This document shows, piece after piece, positions 42,078 to 56,500 of a stretch of DNA of 64,000 nucleotides. The translations under genes were made by a program, and so were the position numbers. The notes beneath the pieces were generated by a model. That model was not told the origin of the DNA and made no database searches. It was given only the letters and a program-made list of their open reading frames with translations. This stretch comes from Ficedula albicollis (lineage: Eukaryota > Chordata > Aves > Passeriformes > Muscicapidae), in NCBI RefSeq assembly GCF_000247815.1, contig NC_021674.1, positions 80,322,744 to 80,386,743 of the forward strand, given 5' to 3'. How positions within the stretch are numbered: position 1 is the stretch's first letter; each line of letters begins with the position of its first letter.

Positions 42078-43489
42078 ACTGAGGATGAAAAACAGCTTAA
42101 ATGTCACTGTTGCTGGAAGGAAGATCCTGGTGCAGCTCTTACAGGTGTTTCTGCTGGCAGTCTCTAAAATGGAGCTGCCTGTCTGATGCACTCCTTGGAA
42201 ATGCCTGTTTCCCAGAGGGCAAATGTTTGACAAGATTAGACAGCTCTGATTACGTGCAAAGCATCACTAAAACTCTGAATTTATGTAAAGTTCTCTTCGA
42301 GGCAGTAGAGATGTTTATTGTTTTCAAGACATCAGTTTTACTTTTTGCACCAGGATGCACTGAATCAGCTCTTTCCTTCTGTTGTGATGAGCAGCCCAAA
42401 CTGGGTCCCTTGTTGAGTGCTGTATGTGTGCTTCATGGAAAAAAACTAAGTGTGATTTTAGCCCTCTATTTTCTCTCTCTCTCTCCTCCCATTCCTTAAT
42501 GTTTCTGAAGATTAGTCACTCTTTCCTCCAGGAAGTTTACTTGAGGTGAAGAATATCTCTAACATGGAGTTTTACAAGTAGCTAATTTCAGGTAGGTGCA
42601 CAATCAGCCTCATCAGTCAGAGGAATAAATGCTGTGAATAAAACCGTGTTCTCAACAAGGATCATATTTTCCTGGAATGAAGGAGAAATGCACAAAGAAA
42701 AAAAAGAATTAGTGTAGAGTCTTTCTACTAAAAATATCTAGCTTTAAATATCATTTTAGTTAAAATAAAGGCAATACATATTCCAGAGAGAAATATATAA
42801 TGCTCAGAGTACTCTAGAGGAATGAGTTGTAGCTCAGGGTAGCATTCAGGGGACTTCACCAGAAGCAGAGGCATTATTAACGTTCTTTTTAAATCTCTTC
42901 CCTTTTATAAATGACTCTACAATTATTTAGTAGAGCATAATTTTTAGAACCTGGAGTTGCCTTTCTACAAATGACGTTATGAAGTGCCAGCTTATCCTGG
43001 AGGGACCCAGGAAGTACAGAGTGTAGTTTTTTCATCATTGATGAATTTGAGCAGCTTCTCCTTTCTGTGTCACTGAGTGTATCTCCACCACAAGACAGTG
43101 GCTAGGCACCCAGTGACCATGGCAGTCCCATCAGCAGCCCTTTGCTGTCTTCTTCACCTCCTGGTATAAAACCCAACTCTGCAGTAAAGGTGCAATGGTG
43201 GTGAGGAAGGCTGGGGATATCATGTGGAAATAGCAGAGGAGGATAGAGGTGGGGAGTTGTGTAGGTCTTGTTTCTTCCTTCTCAGCTGCTACTTTGTTGT
43301 CGTAGGTGAAATTTTATTTCTTTCTGATTGTCTCTTCTCATTTTTAGTAATAATGCCAAGAAGTAACAAGTCAGAATGGGTTTTGATTCCTCATACCCAC
43401 TTTCAACAGAGAGACAACCTCTCTATTTGGGCACAAATCAGTCCCTGTTTTTCGACTCTCAGGGTGCATTAAGCTCTGCATAGCCAACT
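42078..43489. other. single-copy non-coding stretch
   Basis: Open frames up to 132 codons (42101-42499, plus) lack motifs. A short CT microsatellite lies at about 42471-42487. Nothing else is recognised before the CR1 fragment. Confidence 0.5.
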
Positions 43490-44035
43490 GGATAAAGAAG
43501 TGGTTGTCCTACTATTCTCAGCATTGCTGCAGTCTCACCTCAAGTACTGTGGACAGTTTGGGGCTCCACAGTGCAAGAAGGATGTTTTAACATTAGAATG
43601 TGTCCAAAGGAGGGAGAAGAATATGGTGAAAGGACTAGAGGGCATGATTTATGATGGATGGCTGAGTATATTTGGTTTGTTCAACTTTGAGAGGACTAAA
43701 GAGAGGGATGACTTCAGGGCTGTCTACAACTTCCTCAGAAGGGGAGTATAGAGGGGTGTGCTGATCTCATCTTTGTGGTGTCTGATAGGATGTGAGGGAA
43801 TGGCTGCTCCAGAGAGGAAGTTCAGATTGGACATTAGGAGACAGGTCTTCACTGAAGGGTGGTCAAGCACCAGAAACAGATCCCTGGGGAAAAGGTCAAC
43901 CCTGTTGGTGTCCAACAGGTATTTGCACAACACTCTTAGATACATGATTTAATTTTATGTTGTCTTGTGTGGAGCCAGGAGTTGGATCCAGTGATTGTCC
44001 TGGGTCCAGGAAATTCCATGATTCTAGATCATCAT
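43490..44035 (+). mobile_element. CR1 LINE 3' fragment (plus strand)
   Basis: The plus-strand frame at 43500-43751 reads as the C-terminus of CR1 ORF2, downstream of the reverse-transcriptase domain. It shows Leu-Leu-Gln-Ser-His-Leu-Lys-Tyr-Cys-Gly-Gln-Phe-Gly-Ala-Pro-Gln, then Val-Gln-Arg-Arg and Met-Val-Lys-Gly-Leu-Glu, and ends Phe-Leu-Arg-Arg-Gly. After the stop, the 3' part carries 'ttcagattggacattagga', 'cttcactgaagggtggtcaa' and a terminal 'ccatgattcta' near 44025. The element is 5'-truncated and interrupted, hence inactive. The terminal octamer-like end differs from the ATTCT tail of the copy at 62338, suggesting a different subfamily. Confidence 0.93.
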
Positions 44036-44578
44036 GTTAGGGGAACTGCATGTCTGTGAGATGGTTAGAAGTTAATGCCATGATTGGTGTCTGAATTAAT
44101 GCCATGATTGGAAATCAGACAATGGGTGTATTTTCTCACTTCATTGGGGGTAGTGCTCAGGTCTGCAAGATTCAGTGGAGGAATTAAACAGCAATGGGGG
44201 TCTTCCAAACCTTACTTGCTGCTTCTCTGCCTCACATGGAACTACAGCATTTTGCCTGTGTTTTAAAGAAGTTTCAGCCCTGCAAAAGCTGTGTTTGAAG
44301 AAGCTCATGGTGTAAACAGATATACATTACTATATCTCTCTATATACATACTATACATTGTTTGATTCAACTAGTTTGCAGGGGTGTCAGTGCTAATGGT
44401 GATTTTTAGCTGGCTCAGAATAACACGTCACATGCACATGAAGTGTCCTTGGGCTCTGCCATTGCTGTTACTGTACCCACAGAGAATGTTGGAGCCCTGG
44501 TGCTGCACAGCAGAAACTCTGGGGACCTGTGTCTGTTCTGCCAGTCAAGGAAGCAGCAGGGTCATCTGAAGGATCCTC
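44036..44578. other. single-copy non-coding stretch
   Basis: It contains a small direct repeat (attaatgccatgattgg, twice within 44070-44112) and a TA-rich patch at 44318-44358. No gene is recognised. Confidence 0.55.
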
Positions 44579-44732
44579 AGGTAGGAAGAGAAAATGATTC
44601 CCTGTAAAGGCTTAAAACCCCATTTTATAAAGGTAGGAAGAGAAAATGATTCCCTGTAAAGGTTTATAACCCCATTTTATAGGTAGGAAGAGAAAATGAT
44701 TCCCTGTAAAGGCTTAAAACCCCATTTTATAA
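44579..44732. repeat. ~51-bp minisatellite, 3 copies
   Basis: Three contiguous units beginning 'aggtaggaagagaaaatgat' start at 44579, 44631 and 44681 (52, 50 and 52 bp). Units 1 and 3 match each other ('ggcttaaaacccc'). The middle unit has 'ggtttataacccc' and is 2 bp shorter. Confidence 0.95.
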
Positions 44733-47700
44733 AATTGTCTAAATCTATCACATTTAAAGTCACATCCTGAGAAGAAGGCTCAAGGCTGCTGGGTCTTCTG
44801 CACTCACAGAGCTCCAGACTAATGTTTGCATACAATTACATCTTCATAAGGGTATCTAGATATCATCTACTGCTTGTTTCTGAAAAAAGGATAGTGACTT
44901 GTCTCCCTTGGTCATTTTCAGCCTGCATTGATTGTTAGTCCTGGCATTATGTCAATATCCCCATATATTCCTCTCAAAAAGACAACAATCTGAACTTGAA
45001 TATATTTGAGGAGAATTGTAATCAGTCGTTAAAATCTTGTACAGTCAGAAATATGAAATCATTACTTAGAATTCCTGAACCATTAGTCATTGTTTATTTA
45101 GTTTTGAGCAAGTGCTCAGTCATGCAAACTACCATGAATCAGGCTCCTTGTGCTGCAGCAGTGGGGCACCTACACCCCAGATGGTGGTTAAATAGAACAG
45201 TGTTTGACACAGCCAAAATGACTTGTGCACTTGGTAAATATCTTGAAAACTCAGTTTATGAAGCTGTAAGCATTCAGTTAGTACTGTTTGTCTTTGTACT
45301 CTGCCAGCGCTCTTTGAATCTGCTTTGATAACAGATGTGAGATAGATATGGCTATAAAGTTTAAACCAATGACTGGTAATGCACTATTCAAAAATGATAA
45401 TGGAACTATATAATAACAGTTATGCAAGCACTGATTTTTCAATGCTTTAATGATAACAGAGGTCCCATTCTTTCCCTACTCGTGTTTCTGTTTGAAGAAA
45501 AAAACCAAACAGCAGAACACTTAAGGCACTCAACCTTCAATCTAGGGAAAACGTATACCAAATTTATATGTTGAAGGCAAGATCTACAGTTCCTTTTGAG
45601 ACAATGATGTAAATGAGCAATTCCGAAATCTGCAGTGAAACACAGTAATTGCCCAAGAATACATTCATTCCCAAGAGTAGAGAAGTTATTGTAGCCGAAT
45701 ATTTATTATTTGTTTATATTTTGTTGTTATTTTGCAGTGTGCACATGACTTGCCAGGCACGGCCCAGACTGTTATAAAGGGTTTTTCTAGCTCCAAGGTA
45801 GACTATAATTGAAAGGCAGGGGTTTTGTTTTCTCTGTATCATAATTTACAGCCTTCAGTGAGAAACTTACAAAGATACACAACGACACCATCTAAAATAA
45901 ATGTTCTGAGTAACAGTTTAGGGCAATTTCTTATTTCTGCTTCTCTATAAAACACTGATGGCGAGTGCTGTCCCTGCAGATGGAGGGACTCTTATGGGAG
46001 CATACATGACAGAAAGTACACAGAGCTCAGAAGAGTATTTCAGCAGTTCTTCATTAAAGCTCCAAATAGGGGTCATTCAGGGGGGTCCAGGCAATTACAG
46101 CAAATCTAACCACTTGGAAAACAAATTAATACAATGTATTAAACCTAGGTGTTTTGCACTGGGAAAGAGCTGGCACGTCCTCAGTGCGAAACACAATTAT
46201 AAAGAAAACAATTACCATAAGCCTAAGTAAGCTCTGAAAGGTGATTCCACAATTGGACAGGCAGGATGAAAATAAAGAATCTGGATGCTATGGGAGGATA
46301 GAAAGGAGGGGTGTGGAGAAGTGTGTTGATTCCTAGGCAGCATCTCCAAGGTGCAAGCCAGCAGATAGGACTCAAAAGGGAGCCAGAAAGGGCTTTGTGC
46401 CACTCTCCACGCCAATGCCTGAAAGTCAGGGATCCAGCTGTGTGAGCAACATCCATGCTCAGAGCCAACTGAGCCAACCTGCCAGGCTCCAGGGAGAAGT
46501 AAATGGTGTGAGTGTGGGATGGCTGGAAATGGAGACATTGCCCCAGGGAGGGACAATGGGCAACTCTGTGCTGATAATCTCATCATGCCCAGGCTGATGA
46601 GAGTGATGAGTGATGAGCTGAGGATTGGGGTGCATACGACCCAATGAAGAGCACTCTCTGAAATGAAAAGCTGGCCCAAGGCAGGTTGAGTTTGGTGCAG
46701 GTTTGACGTAGATAATGCAGATCGTGCAAGACTGTCAATATCCAAGAAAAAACCAAGTATTTAAATCACCACTTTCATAGCACTCTTGAACATTATTTAA
46801 ACTGAACCCTCCAGAAGAATATAAAAAAGTCATAATAATGGCAGAAAATTTCATATTATTCACGTATTTCTGTGTTGGGCTGGGTTACCCTTCTGATGAC
46901 TTGGTTTCAGTACACCCATGGGGAGACCCAGGTCAGCAGGAATCACTGAGAAGAGTGTGTTGGTAAAAGGAGTCATCAGTCCTAGAAAAGTGTCAGTTGC
47001 TGAAGGAAGTCTGGCATTTGGAGGGCCAGCATCTAAAATGTAGAGGCTCCAACCCTTGATGGAAAGCCTACAACCTCCTTCTGCAAGCAGGTGGCCGAGC
47101 CTTGGTGGAGACACTGCAGCCACCAGGTCACTGTGCTTGGCTGGGCCAGGGAAAATGTCCACAGGCACTTCTGACTCACGGCAAATGCAGAGTGCTCCAT
47201 TCACCGTGGGAAAGGAGCACGGGCACAGGCTGTGACCGTGACTTGGGTGACATCCAGTAACTCATTTTGCCTTGGTAATTTAGCTACATGTCTTGCCTGA
47301 AGATGCATCTGTTACCACTCAATGCTTTCCATTTAAGATGAGCTGATTGACATGTCCCCTCAGGCAGACAATTGCCTGAAAGTGTAATGAATAATCATCT
47401 GGAACACAGTTTTGTCCCCCCTGATGGTGTAAGCAGTCCCATGGGTGGGTTTGATGCAGGGAACAAAAGCTCAGCATGAGCTCAGATATCAGAAGCAGCC
47501 TGTATGACCTTCAGTTCTCATCCAGGCACATCTCAGATTGAGAATTTCCTCATTCCTCCTTGCTTGAATGCTGAAACTTTCCAATGAGCTGGAGGTTTCT
47601 GCATCATTTGTTGTTATTATTCAAGTGCCAAAAAGGTTGGTAACCACCAATCCTTTCAGAGCCTGATGTCATGCCATGAGGACTCTGGGACCAACATTTA

Positions 47701-50700
47701 GAACACGGTTTCTGCCTGCCTTGCAGGACCAAGTCATACCTGCTCTGGAGAGCAGGGCAGGTGAGCTGGAGGCCTGAGAGAACCTCACCTTCAGACCCTT
47801 CCATGCAGATTGCTTCTTAAATATTCGCTTTATTCAGGCTTGCTGGTTTTGGTATTTGCCAATACTTACAAGGGTGCAAACACAGGAGCTGACACCCTAC
47901 CCACAGCAGGCAAGAGGAATGAGGAAGCTGAGCTGGCAGATTTCAAACCAGCATTGATGTCTTAATCATCTCACTCAAGGGTGCTGAAACAGCTGTTCAA
48001 GATAATTGAAGGGAAGGACTCAGTAAATGGAAAGATGAAGAGAGGCTGGGAGGACAGGATCTGGAGTGACAGTGGTGGCAGAGCACTGAGGCTCAGGCTG
48101 GAGCAAATCTCCCATCAATACTCATGGCACAAGGCAATGTGACCAGGCCTGAAGCACTATCCTCACAGGCTGGCCCCTGCGCCAGTTTTGGGGGGCCATG
48201 CAGGCTGGGCACACCCTGCCAAGTCAGTGGATTGCTGTGCTGGTACCACACATGGTGGAAAAGCACCGTGGCAAGGTGGGGTGGGATGCTGACAGGTCTC
48301 TTCAGCTGGGAAGCAGCAGTGCAAGCCCATGCAAGGGACTATCAGTAGGACCAAATGTCCTCTCTGTACAAAAACTGTCCCCTTGTTTCTTTCACTCCAT
48401 GTAGCAGAATTGTTCAGATCTGGACGGTTTCTTTGGAAATGCAGGAGGACTTATTGGCTCAGCAAACTAAACACCAATAAAACTGGGATAATGAGCCATT
48501 ATTTATGCAGTGGAGCCATTATGCTTTTATTTATTGCACTCACTGTAATTACAGTTTCACCAGACCTGACAGCAACACATCCTTTAATGATATACCCAAA
48601 GAAAGGATTTATTTGAAAAAGAAAAATCCCAGAAATGTTAGTCATAAGTTAAATTTCTACTGGAAATTTTTAGGAAGGGAGACAGAAAATATAAATTATG
48701 GATTTAGTAAGAAAATATGTTCGTTTGTTTGTTTTTTAAATTTTTGTCATGTTTCCAACCTCCATATCACTCTGAAAGGTCACACAGTGGAAGCTGCTCA
48801 GCCCTGACAGTGGTAATTCTTGCTTTATAGCATGAGATCAAATAACCCAACACACGCAGAGATTCTTGTGGAAAAGTAATTGATGGTAAGCAGAGAAGTC
48901 CCATCAGACAACAAAACTTGCCTTGTGGCAGCTTCCCTTAGTTTCACATGTTCAGCATCACCAGATCTTTCACATCTCTCAGGTTTTCAGATGACTTGTC
49001 TTTCCTGAGTCATCAAAGTGTCAGTCTCCTATTCTCCTATTCAGTTGTTGTCTAATCCACTCTGCCTTCAAAAAGGAAAAAAAAAAAAGGTGAGACATTA
49101 CTTGTTAATTTGCTGCAACCTGTTATTTGTTTGGCATGTTTCACCTATCAGGTACCTCTGTGTTGACTAGCCTCTTCATAAATATTAAAATAAAGGCAAT
49201 ACCTTGCCTGACAGAAGAATGCATAAATGGCTAATGATGAGCTCTGCTCCAGCTAACTTCCAGGCATCCTCTCTGAATCAAAGCCTACCCTCAGCCTGAA
49301 TATTTTTCATTCTCTTGCTCGCAGCAGAAACAGCCTTCTGTTTCTCCTAACTGCAAACAAACACAGAGCCCTCAGTCCCTCTCTGCTAAGACCTACAATT
49401 TTGAAATATTACTATCTGACTTTCTCTCCCTTTAAAGCTGATGTTCAGAGGCCCCAGCCAGAACCAAGACCCTGCTGTGTCACCACAAAATGATGAATTA
49501 AAAAATGCAGTCACCTGTGAGATCTACTGCAGCCATACTTGACTTTAGCTCCTTTTTTTTTTGAGTGTATAGATTCAAATGAAGGCACATGGACTGGATA
49601 AACCATGCAGCTCAGTCCTGCCTGTAGATTTGTGTTGACTGACAGTGGAGGTCATTGTCCCAGGTAGGAGCATGTTTCAGGAGTGCATCTCTTAGCTCTG
49701 ACTGCATTTGCACTGAAATAATGTACTATTTCTAAATGTGAGGGGAGTTCAGTTGCCATAGTTCTGGATGGCTTGAACTTTCCTTCAGCACCTTTTCCCA
49801 GACTGTTCTTTTATTTTGTGGATTGCTATTTGGGTTGGGCACTGGGGGCACCCACAGTGGTGCTTGTGCTGAGTGACCTCAGCCTCTGAGACTGTGACTG
49901 GCACAGAGCTTGAGGGGAGCTCTCAACTCCTCACAGCAACTTAAACAACAGCCCCAATCACAAATGATGAAGGGAAAAAGCACAGCTTCAGTGTGGTGAA
50001 AAATGAAAGCTCTACAAAGGATGAGGAAAGTGTCCTAAGTTTCTGATTCTTAATTATTTTGTGTGCTTAAAATTTTGCTCTCTTTTGTTCTACTCCTGTC
50101 CCATGTGGGGCTGTGTTCAAATAATACATTTGCTGTTCCTTCTGCCATCAAAGCAACAATTTCTCTGCTCCTGTTTCTGCTTTCTTCAAATGAAAGTCTG
50201 TCCCCATGGTAAGCTCTGAAGTCCCTTCATTACTGTCTTTGAGATCCACGTTGACTGTGCTTGTAAAGAAAAGTACCAGTTGCTCATAGCCAGGGGAACA
50301 TGCCTGCATTTTTTTATATCTGCAAACAAGCAAGCAAAAATTTGAATGACTTGTGGCTTTACTAACTTTTTCTGAAACTATACAGCATTTATCAGAGCCA
50401 ACCCTGGAGTGCTCTGTAAAGCCTTTATCTCAGATTCGGTTGTCAACTCCTCAGGACTAAGATGCTGACCTCTGTGGCTCAATGCCATTCACTGGGTCAC
50501 ATACACCAGAACTATTTGCAAAAAGCTCCACAAGTCCTCTTTCTTGTGATGCAAGCAATTAGGGATTCAGAATTTGCTTTCTGCTCCTGTTCAGCCAGAA
50601 TTCCCAGCTGTGCTGAACATTCATGCCAGAAGGCATTAAATACATTAGCTTACTTGCAGAAAGGGATGGGAACAACAATGAAGCAGGGGAAACCAAATAA

Positions 50701-53502
50701 GCAACCACGGAAAAGCTGCTTATAAAATTCAATCAACCCTATGAACACTTTATTAAATGATTCCTTGGGCAGTAAAAAAAGGGCAAAAAGAATATTTGTG
50801 CCTATAGTTGTTCAGCTGCAAAGGCAATAAGCAGCAGATTGATCTAAAATCCCAGTGTGGTAGAGTTTCTCCAGGAAGAGTATGTTAGGATTTCAGAGTT
50901 AACCCCTCAACGATGTCACTAAATCTTTTGGTGTCTGTAGTCTTCACCAGGTTTACAGGACAGATTTTGTGGCTATCTGGAAAGACATCAAAGCCAGAGT
51001 TACTGTGACCAAATTCAAGTGGCTGACAGAGAAGATCTTAGCACCACTAAAATGAAAATCAGTTCTCAGCACAAGAATGAGGATGCCTTGGATGAATCAG
51101 GTGGGTTCCAGCTTCCACAACAGCAAAGCAGTAACTCACTGTTTCCCTCAAGTGTAGGCTGGCTCCAGAACACCTCTGCACAAGATACCATAGATGCTGA
51201 AGCTCCAGAGAGGAAGAGAACTCAGTGAAAGAGTCCGAGGTCAGAAGTAATATTGGGTCCAACCAAAATGGGAAAAATGTCTGGCTCAGGAAGTCCTTGA
51301 ATGTTAAGAAGTAGGAAACAAGGAGAGTATGTCATTTAGGACACACTAAGAGACCTGATGTCAGGTCAGACAGACCTTTTGTTTGATGCAGTAGTCTTAT
51401 GTTTTATGTGCACTTGCACATGCATGTGTAGAGAAAAGTTAGCAGAAATATTAGGGTTTTTGTTTTGTTTTTTTTTACATAGCATTTCTCTGCATGTATT
51501 GTTAAATGACTAATATTTCAGGTATATTGCCACCAAATTTCAGCTGATATATTAAAAGTCTGAGCCTTAGGAGGAGGGAACAAATCCATCCATTGAGGTC
51601 TTCAAATCTTGATGCTCCAGTGCCCCTAGTCAAGGTGTGCTTTAGCCAAGCACAGTATAGAGACATCAGACTGAAATTTTAGGGCCTAGGATTTGCAGGT
51701 GTGGATCATCCAACAGATCCTTCCAACCTCATCCGACCTAGAGAGTCTACAAGGCACAAGCCTCTTCCTGTGAACTAGACATTTGAGACTCCTTCCACAG
51801 TCTTTTGAGAAGAGTTTGTTTGTCCAAGGTATAATGCCCACCACCTGTTCCAGGTACTTGTTTTATGATAGGTGAATTCTGCTCCAGAGGCATCTATTCT
51901 CTTCTGTGACTATACAGGGAACCTTAGGAACACATGTACTTTTACAGGAGTTAGATCAGCTTCATCCTCCAAGTCAGTTACAGGTCTAAAAGCACCTGGA
52001 GATTCACAGCTCTACCAATACTTTCTGTTTTCAAATTATAACTTCCACAGGTGCTCTATTATTATTGAGGAGAAGTAATTAAAAAAAAACTTCATTAATG
52101 GAATCAAAACTATGTGAATTCAATTGAATTTCACAATGGCTTAATTTAGTAACCTGGACAGAAGTTTTGATGAGATTAACTTATTGTAAATCTATATGCA
52201 AATGTATTTCCTATACAGTATAAGCATACTGGCTTATACTGGCTATAAATTCATTGTAAAGTAAGACAGGAACACAGAATTCTTCAAAGATGCTCTGAGT
52301 GTTAATTTTGTTTGCATGTTCAGTAGAACTTCATAGAAATGCATAAGAATTACAGAATTATTTTCAAATCAGTCACAAGATATATATTGTGTACTTCTGT
52401 TTGCTCCTTATGCTTGGATTGAATTCAAGACCAGGAAAAAAATCAGGAACTGATTTCTTTCTCAAAGCTGTATGGTTTTTGTACAGTGAGATAAAAAAAA
52501 AAATTCACTCTCCTTCTCTCCTCAAGTATGACCCCCCCAAGAGGAGCAAAATCAGACAAACCTAACAAAACAAATATACTACTATTACTTTTTTTTCTTC
52601 ACAGAGGTCAATGTGATTTGTTTGGCTTCCCACATGGCATTTTGAACTAAGTGTTTCCAGAGGATCTCAATGAATGCAAATAAATCTTTGCCCTGTGGCA
52701 CACTCTAACTTGAACCATTGCAAATTTAATACAGTGTCATGCTTGTGGACCAAAGCTCAAGATAGACTGTTTTACTCAGTCTCTTTTCAATGCTAAGGAC
52801 TCTCTAACAAAAGTGAAATGAAGGTGAAACAATTTGCTGTGTCAGAGAGTCGTTTATCTTTAAGATGTTCTCACCAGTATTTTCTGCTTTCACATTTAAG
52901 TACACCATTTGGACCAGTCTGATTTTACAGGCAGATCTCTTGGGACCTTCTGCAGCTCATTTTGGGGTGACAATCTGCCTCACCATCCTGTCTGGATCCT
53001 GTATCCAACATGCCATGTCAGTGGACTGAGGTGTGTGAAGGGGCTTGTGTTTGGGAGGGGGAAGAGGGAAGGTCAGTGCTGCTGTATATTTATATTTATT
53101 ATCCCACCTACACAAATGTGAGTCCCAGGTTGAAGACATCCATGACAGGCTGCTGGAGTTCTCACTGCTGAGTTTATCTCACAGTAACAGCAGCACACCA
53201 ACGCAGAGAAGCTGTGGTTTACCCTGAGCTTTCTAAATCCGGATGTCAGCCACAGAGATAAATCTGAGAATTTTTAATACCTGGAACAGTCTCTTGTTCA
53301 ATCATAGACTCTACTAGGTAATGTTAGAAATTTGATAACTGCTTCCTGGGGTTTTTTGTTCAGTTTTTTCTTTTCCCAAAATAGAAACTCAGTTCCACAC
53401 ATTCAACTTCAGTGCTCATGAGGGAACCAGGAGCAAAGGGAAGCACTGAATTTCTCAAGGAAGACAGAAGGGTGTGATGCAAAGATGCCAGCATAAATTC
53501 GG

Positions 53503-53539
<37 letters not shown>

Positions 53540-56500
53540 AGATGGATGGGAGACTAAAAGATGATTTTTCTCACTGTAAATAACAGTGCTTAAGGTACAG
53601 ATTTTTTGGTATGCAAAGTCATTAAAATTGAGATGTAAATGGGAACGAAGGGACATATCTAAAAACTTCTTATATATAAAATAGTTGATAAACCATCATA
53701 TAATTTGCTCCATTGCATGGTGTGTATGCTTCCTATAACAAAGTCATCTATTGTTCATGTGGAAGCTCTGCCTGCTCCAAGAAAGGGGGAAAAATTCAAA
53801 ATTCCATTTACATATAAAAAAAGGATTTAAAGAAATTAATTTGGTCAAAGACAGCTCTGGAGGAAACTGCCGTGAGCGGATTGTTTTGGTCAGAAACATC
53901 TAAATCTTAAAAGCTGCTAAAATAATGGCAGTTGTATTGTCTGTCTTCCCACAGATTAAGAAGCTGGTTGCAGAGCCTGTGTTAACATTTTCAGAAATTT
54001 GCCTCTCACTTGTGAATATCTCTTAATCATTGTGCCCGAAATGTGATTTTATGAAGATGTGAATTGATGAAGTTTCATGCTGAGTATTTTCTTCTTGTGA
54101 GATCATTCAGGGATTTCTCAGGAGATGTGTTTGGGAAGCTCTGGCCATGCAATTAGGATGAAAGTAATTTGATAATAGAAATCAGAGAGATACTTTGCTA
54201 GCAGAAGAATGTATGAAAATTGCTCTACTACTTTTGCTGCTTTTCCTTGCTATTGTTGAAACACTGAAATAAGCACCTCAGAAATTAGTTGTGTACCTAA
54301 AAGGAGGCCTACACATAAATATGAAGTCCTGTACATAGGCAGTATTCTTTTTGAATAACTCTTCCAAGAAAAGTCTCTCAGAACACTGGACTCTGTGTTT
54401 GATCAGACTGTGGCAATTTTCCTGAATTACAAAGCACAGCTTCACTTCTATTTGAGACAGATGCCTCTACCAGCATCAGGTGAGGCCATAACTTTTTCTG
54501 TTGCTTGCCATTCTCTGCAGCACGCATGTCTATGAGTACATGTTCATACCATCTACAGCTGGTGTATATTTTGTCATGTTTATTTTCTTTACCTTCAACT
54601 CCTCCAAAAGAAAGAAATGTGGGGGAAAGAAGTTATGGCTTTTTATGTGCTCTATGTTTTTCCACATGTGTAGGATGGAGCTAGAAAACCCAGAGAGAAA
54701 AACAGATGTCTCAGGCTGTTTGCTTATACTGTCTTTTTTTATTGTCTTAATATGTCACCTTTAGTCAACAAGATGAAAATTGCTCTTAAAGCGAAAGCAA
54801 GAGAATATGGGAATATCAATGGAAATCATTGTCTAAGGGCAACTTTTAATAATAATTTCATAAAGCAGTTTGAATTTTAGGTCACAAAATTTGACTAAAT
54901 TATTAATATTTTCAGGTTATGTTTTCAAGTAAAGCTATCATTCAAGGATATTTTCACTGAGCTGATCACTCTCCTTTTAAAGGAATCCTGTGCAAGAGTC
55001 TGAGGGACCAATTTAGCTGTAGATATTATAATTAGCTGTTTAATGTCCATTGGCATTTTCTGGTGGCTATTAAGTAGTGGCTACAAATCAAATCTGTCAC
55101 TTCTTCACTGTCCTTCCCCTCTTCAAATAACAAACCAATTTATCACCTCATTATGCAAATTTTATGCCTGTGTATTTTGTCGCGGTTCTCTGGAAATGCA
55201 TAATGAAGGCAAAGACTTGCAATAGCGTATAAATGTCTCAAAGTTTTCAGAATTCACAGTTTTCCTAGCCCCTCTCAGTACTGAAGGTGCTATTAATTCT
55301 AGGTGAATGGTATTCTCTACTTTGACCTTGTTTTCCCTTCACTCATTAGTTCTTAAAATAGACAAAAATCAGAATATCCTCCTAGATCAGCCCAGAAATC
55401 TTCAGGCATTTTGCTTTCTTGGCTTCGTAGAGGATACATCTTTCCAAACACTTTTCCACAGTGGTTAGAGAAGACCTTCTTGTTCTCTTTTCTCCTGTTA
55501 GATGTCTCACAAGGAGCTTCTCTTTGCCTCTCTTCCCTCACTTTTATTCCTCCTTCTAAGCTTACATTTCTGTAAATCTTGAAGACACTTCTGAATGTCT
55601 TCAAGCAACTAAAACTTTGCTATTTTTACCTTCCCCATACAGAATTCACCTAGGTTTCATAAACTTTTACCTTGGCTTTTTAGTCTTATACCTCACACCT
55701 TGCCAAAATCTTTTACCTTGCACCTGCCCCAGGTGAGATGGGAGAGAGAGAGAGATAAAACACTTGTGGCAAGTCTGACATCACTTCTTGTACTAACAAG
55801 ATAATAAATCTCTTTAAAAACCAATACTATTAATGCAATTCTACTTCCAAAGAACATTTTCTTCTTCTCTTCTTAAGGATAGTATTCCCAACCTGGACTT
55901 TGTTCCAAAGCCAGGGACAATATTTTTAATTCATGTATTACAAATTTATGGAAGTTTCACCTCCAGAAAAGTTTGTTAAGGGACTGAAAACAACCCCCAA
56001 ACTTCTATAAGAAACATGGAATCAGATATAGAGCTCTATATGAATAAGGAAAATGAGAAAATGTCTGTTTTGTTGATATCTCCCATTTCTGCCTTTCAGA
56101 ATTTGTTGTGATGGTCTTCAAGCATAAAGAAGCCTTAGTTTCAATATCAAGCATTGTAAAGTCTTAGACCCAAGCTTCATCTGAGTTGCTTAAACACATC
56201 ATGATTTTAGAAGATTCAGGGCTTTTTTCAATTTTCAGCAGGGAATCTGTGACAGTCACTGCTATGGCATAAAGAAAAGGAACACCAGCAGCATTGAGTG
56301 CCTGAGGTTATTTGAGAAACACATTATTCCAAGAGGAGTTAGCACATGCATCCCTGTGGCTGCCACATGTCGCTAAATCTGATTTGCAAATCTGTGAGAA
56401 GACACTACCTTCACTTCAGTTGTTCACCACAGATCAAATCCAATGATAGATCACCACATGCTCCTGAGGACTACAAGAAAATAATAATAATAAAATACAC

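Noticed and set aside
46212..46745. 177-residue minus-strand open frame
   Set aside because: Low-complexity serine/leucine composition, no motif, and no splice or promoter context.
51590..51760. Degenerate CR1-like 3' end ('atcatccaacagatccttcc', 'aacctcatccgac')
   Set aside because: Only a short phrase resembles a CR1 terminus and the upstream sequence does not match the ORF2 or 3' UTR order, so I did not annotate it.
53504..53538. Processed pseudogene with poly(A) tail on the minus strand
   Set aside because: Only the T35 run supports it; there is no cDNA-like sequence and no target-site duplication, and such retrocopies are rare in birds.
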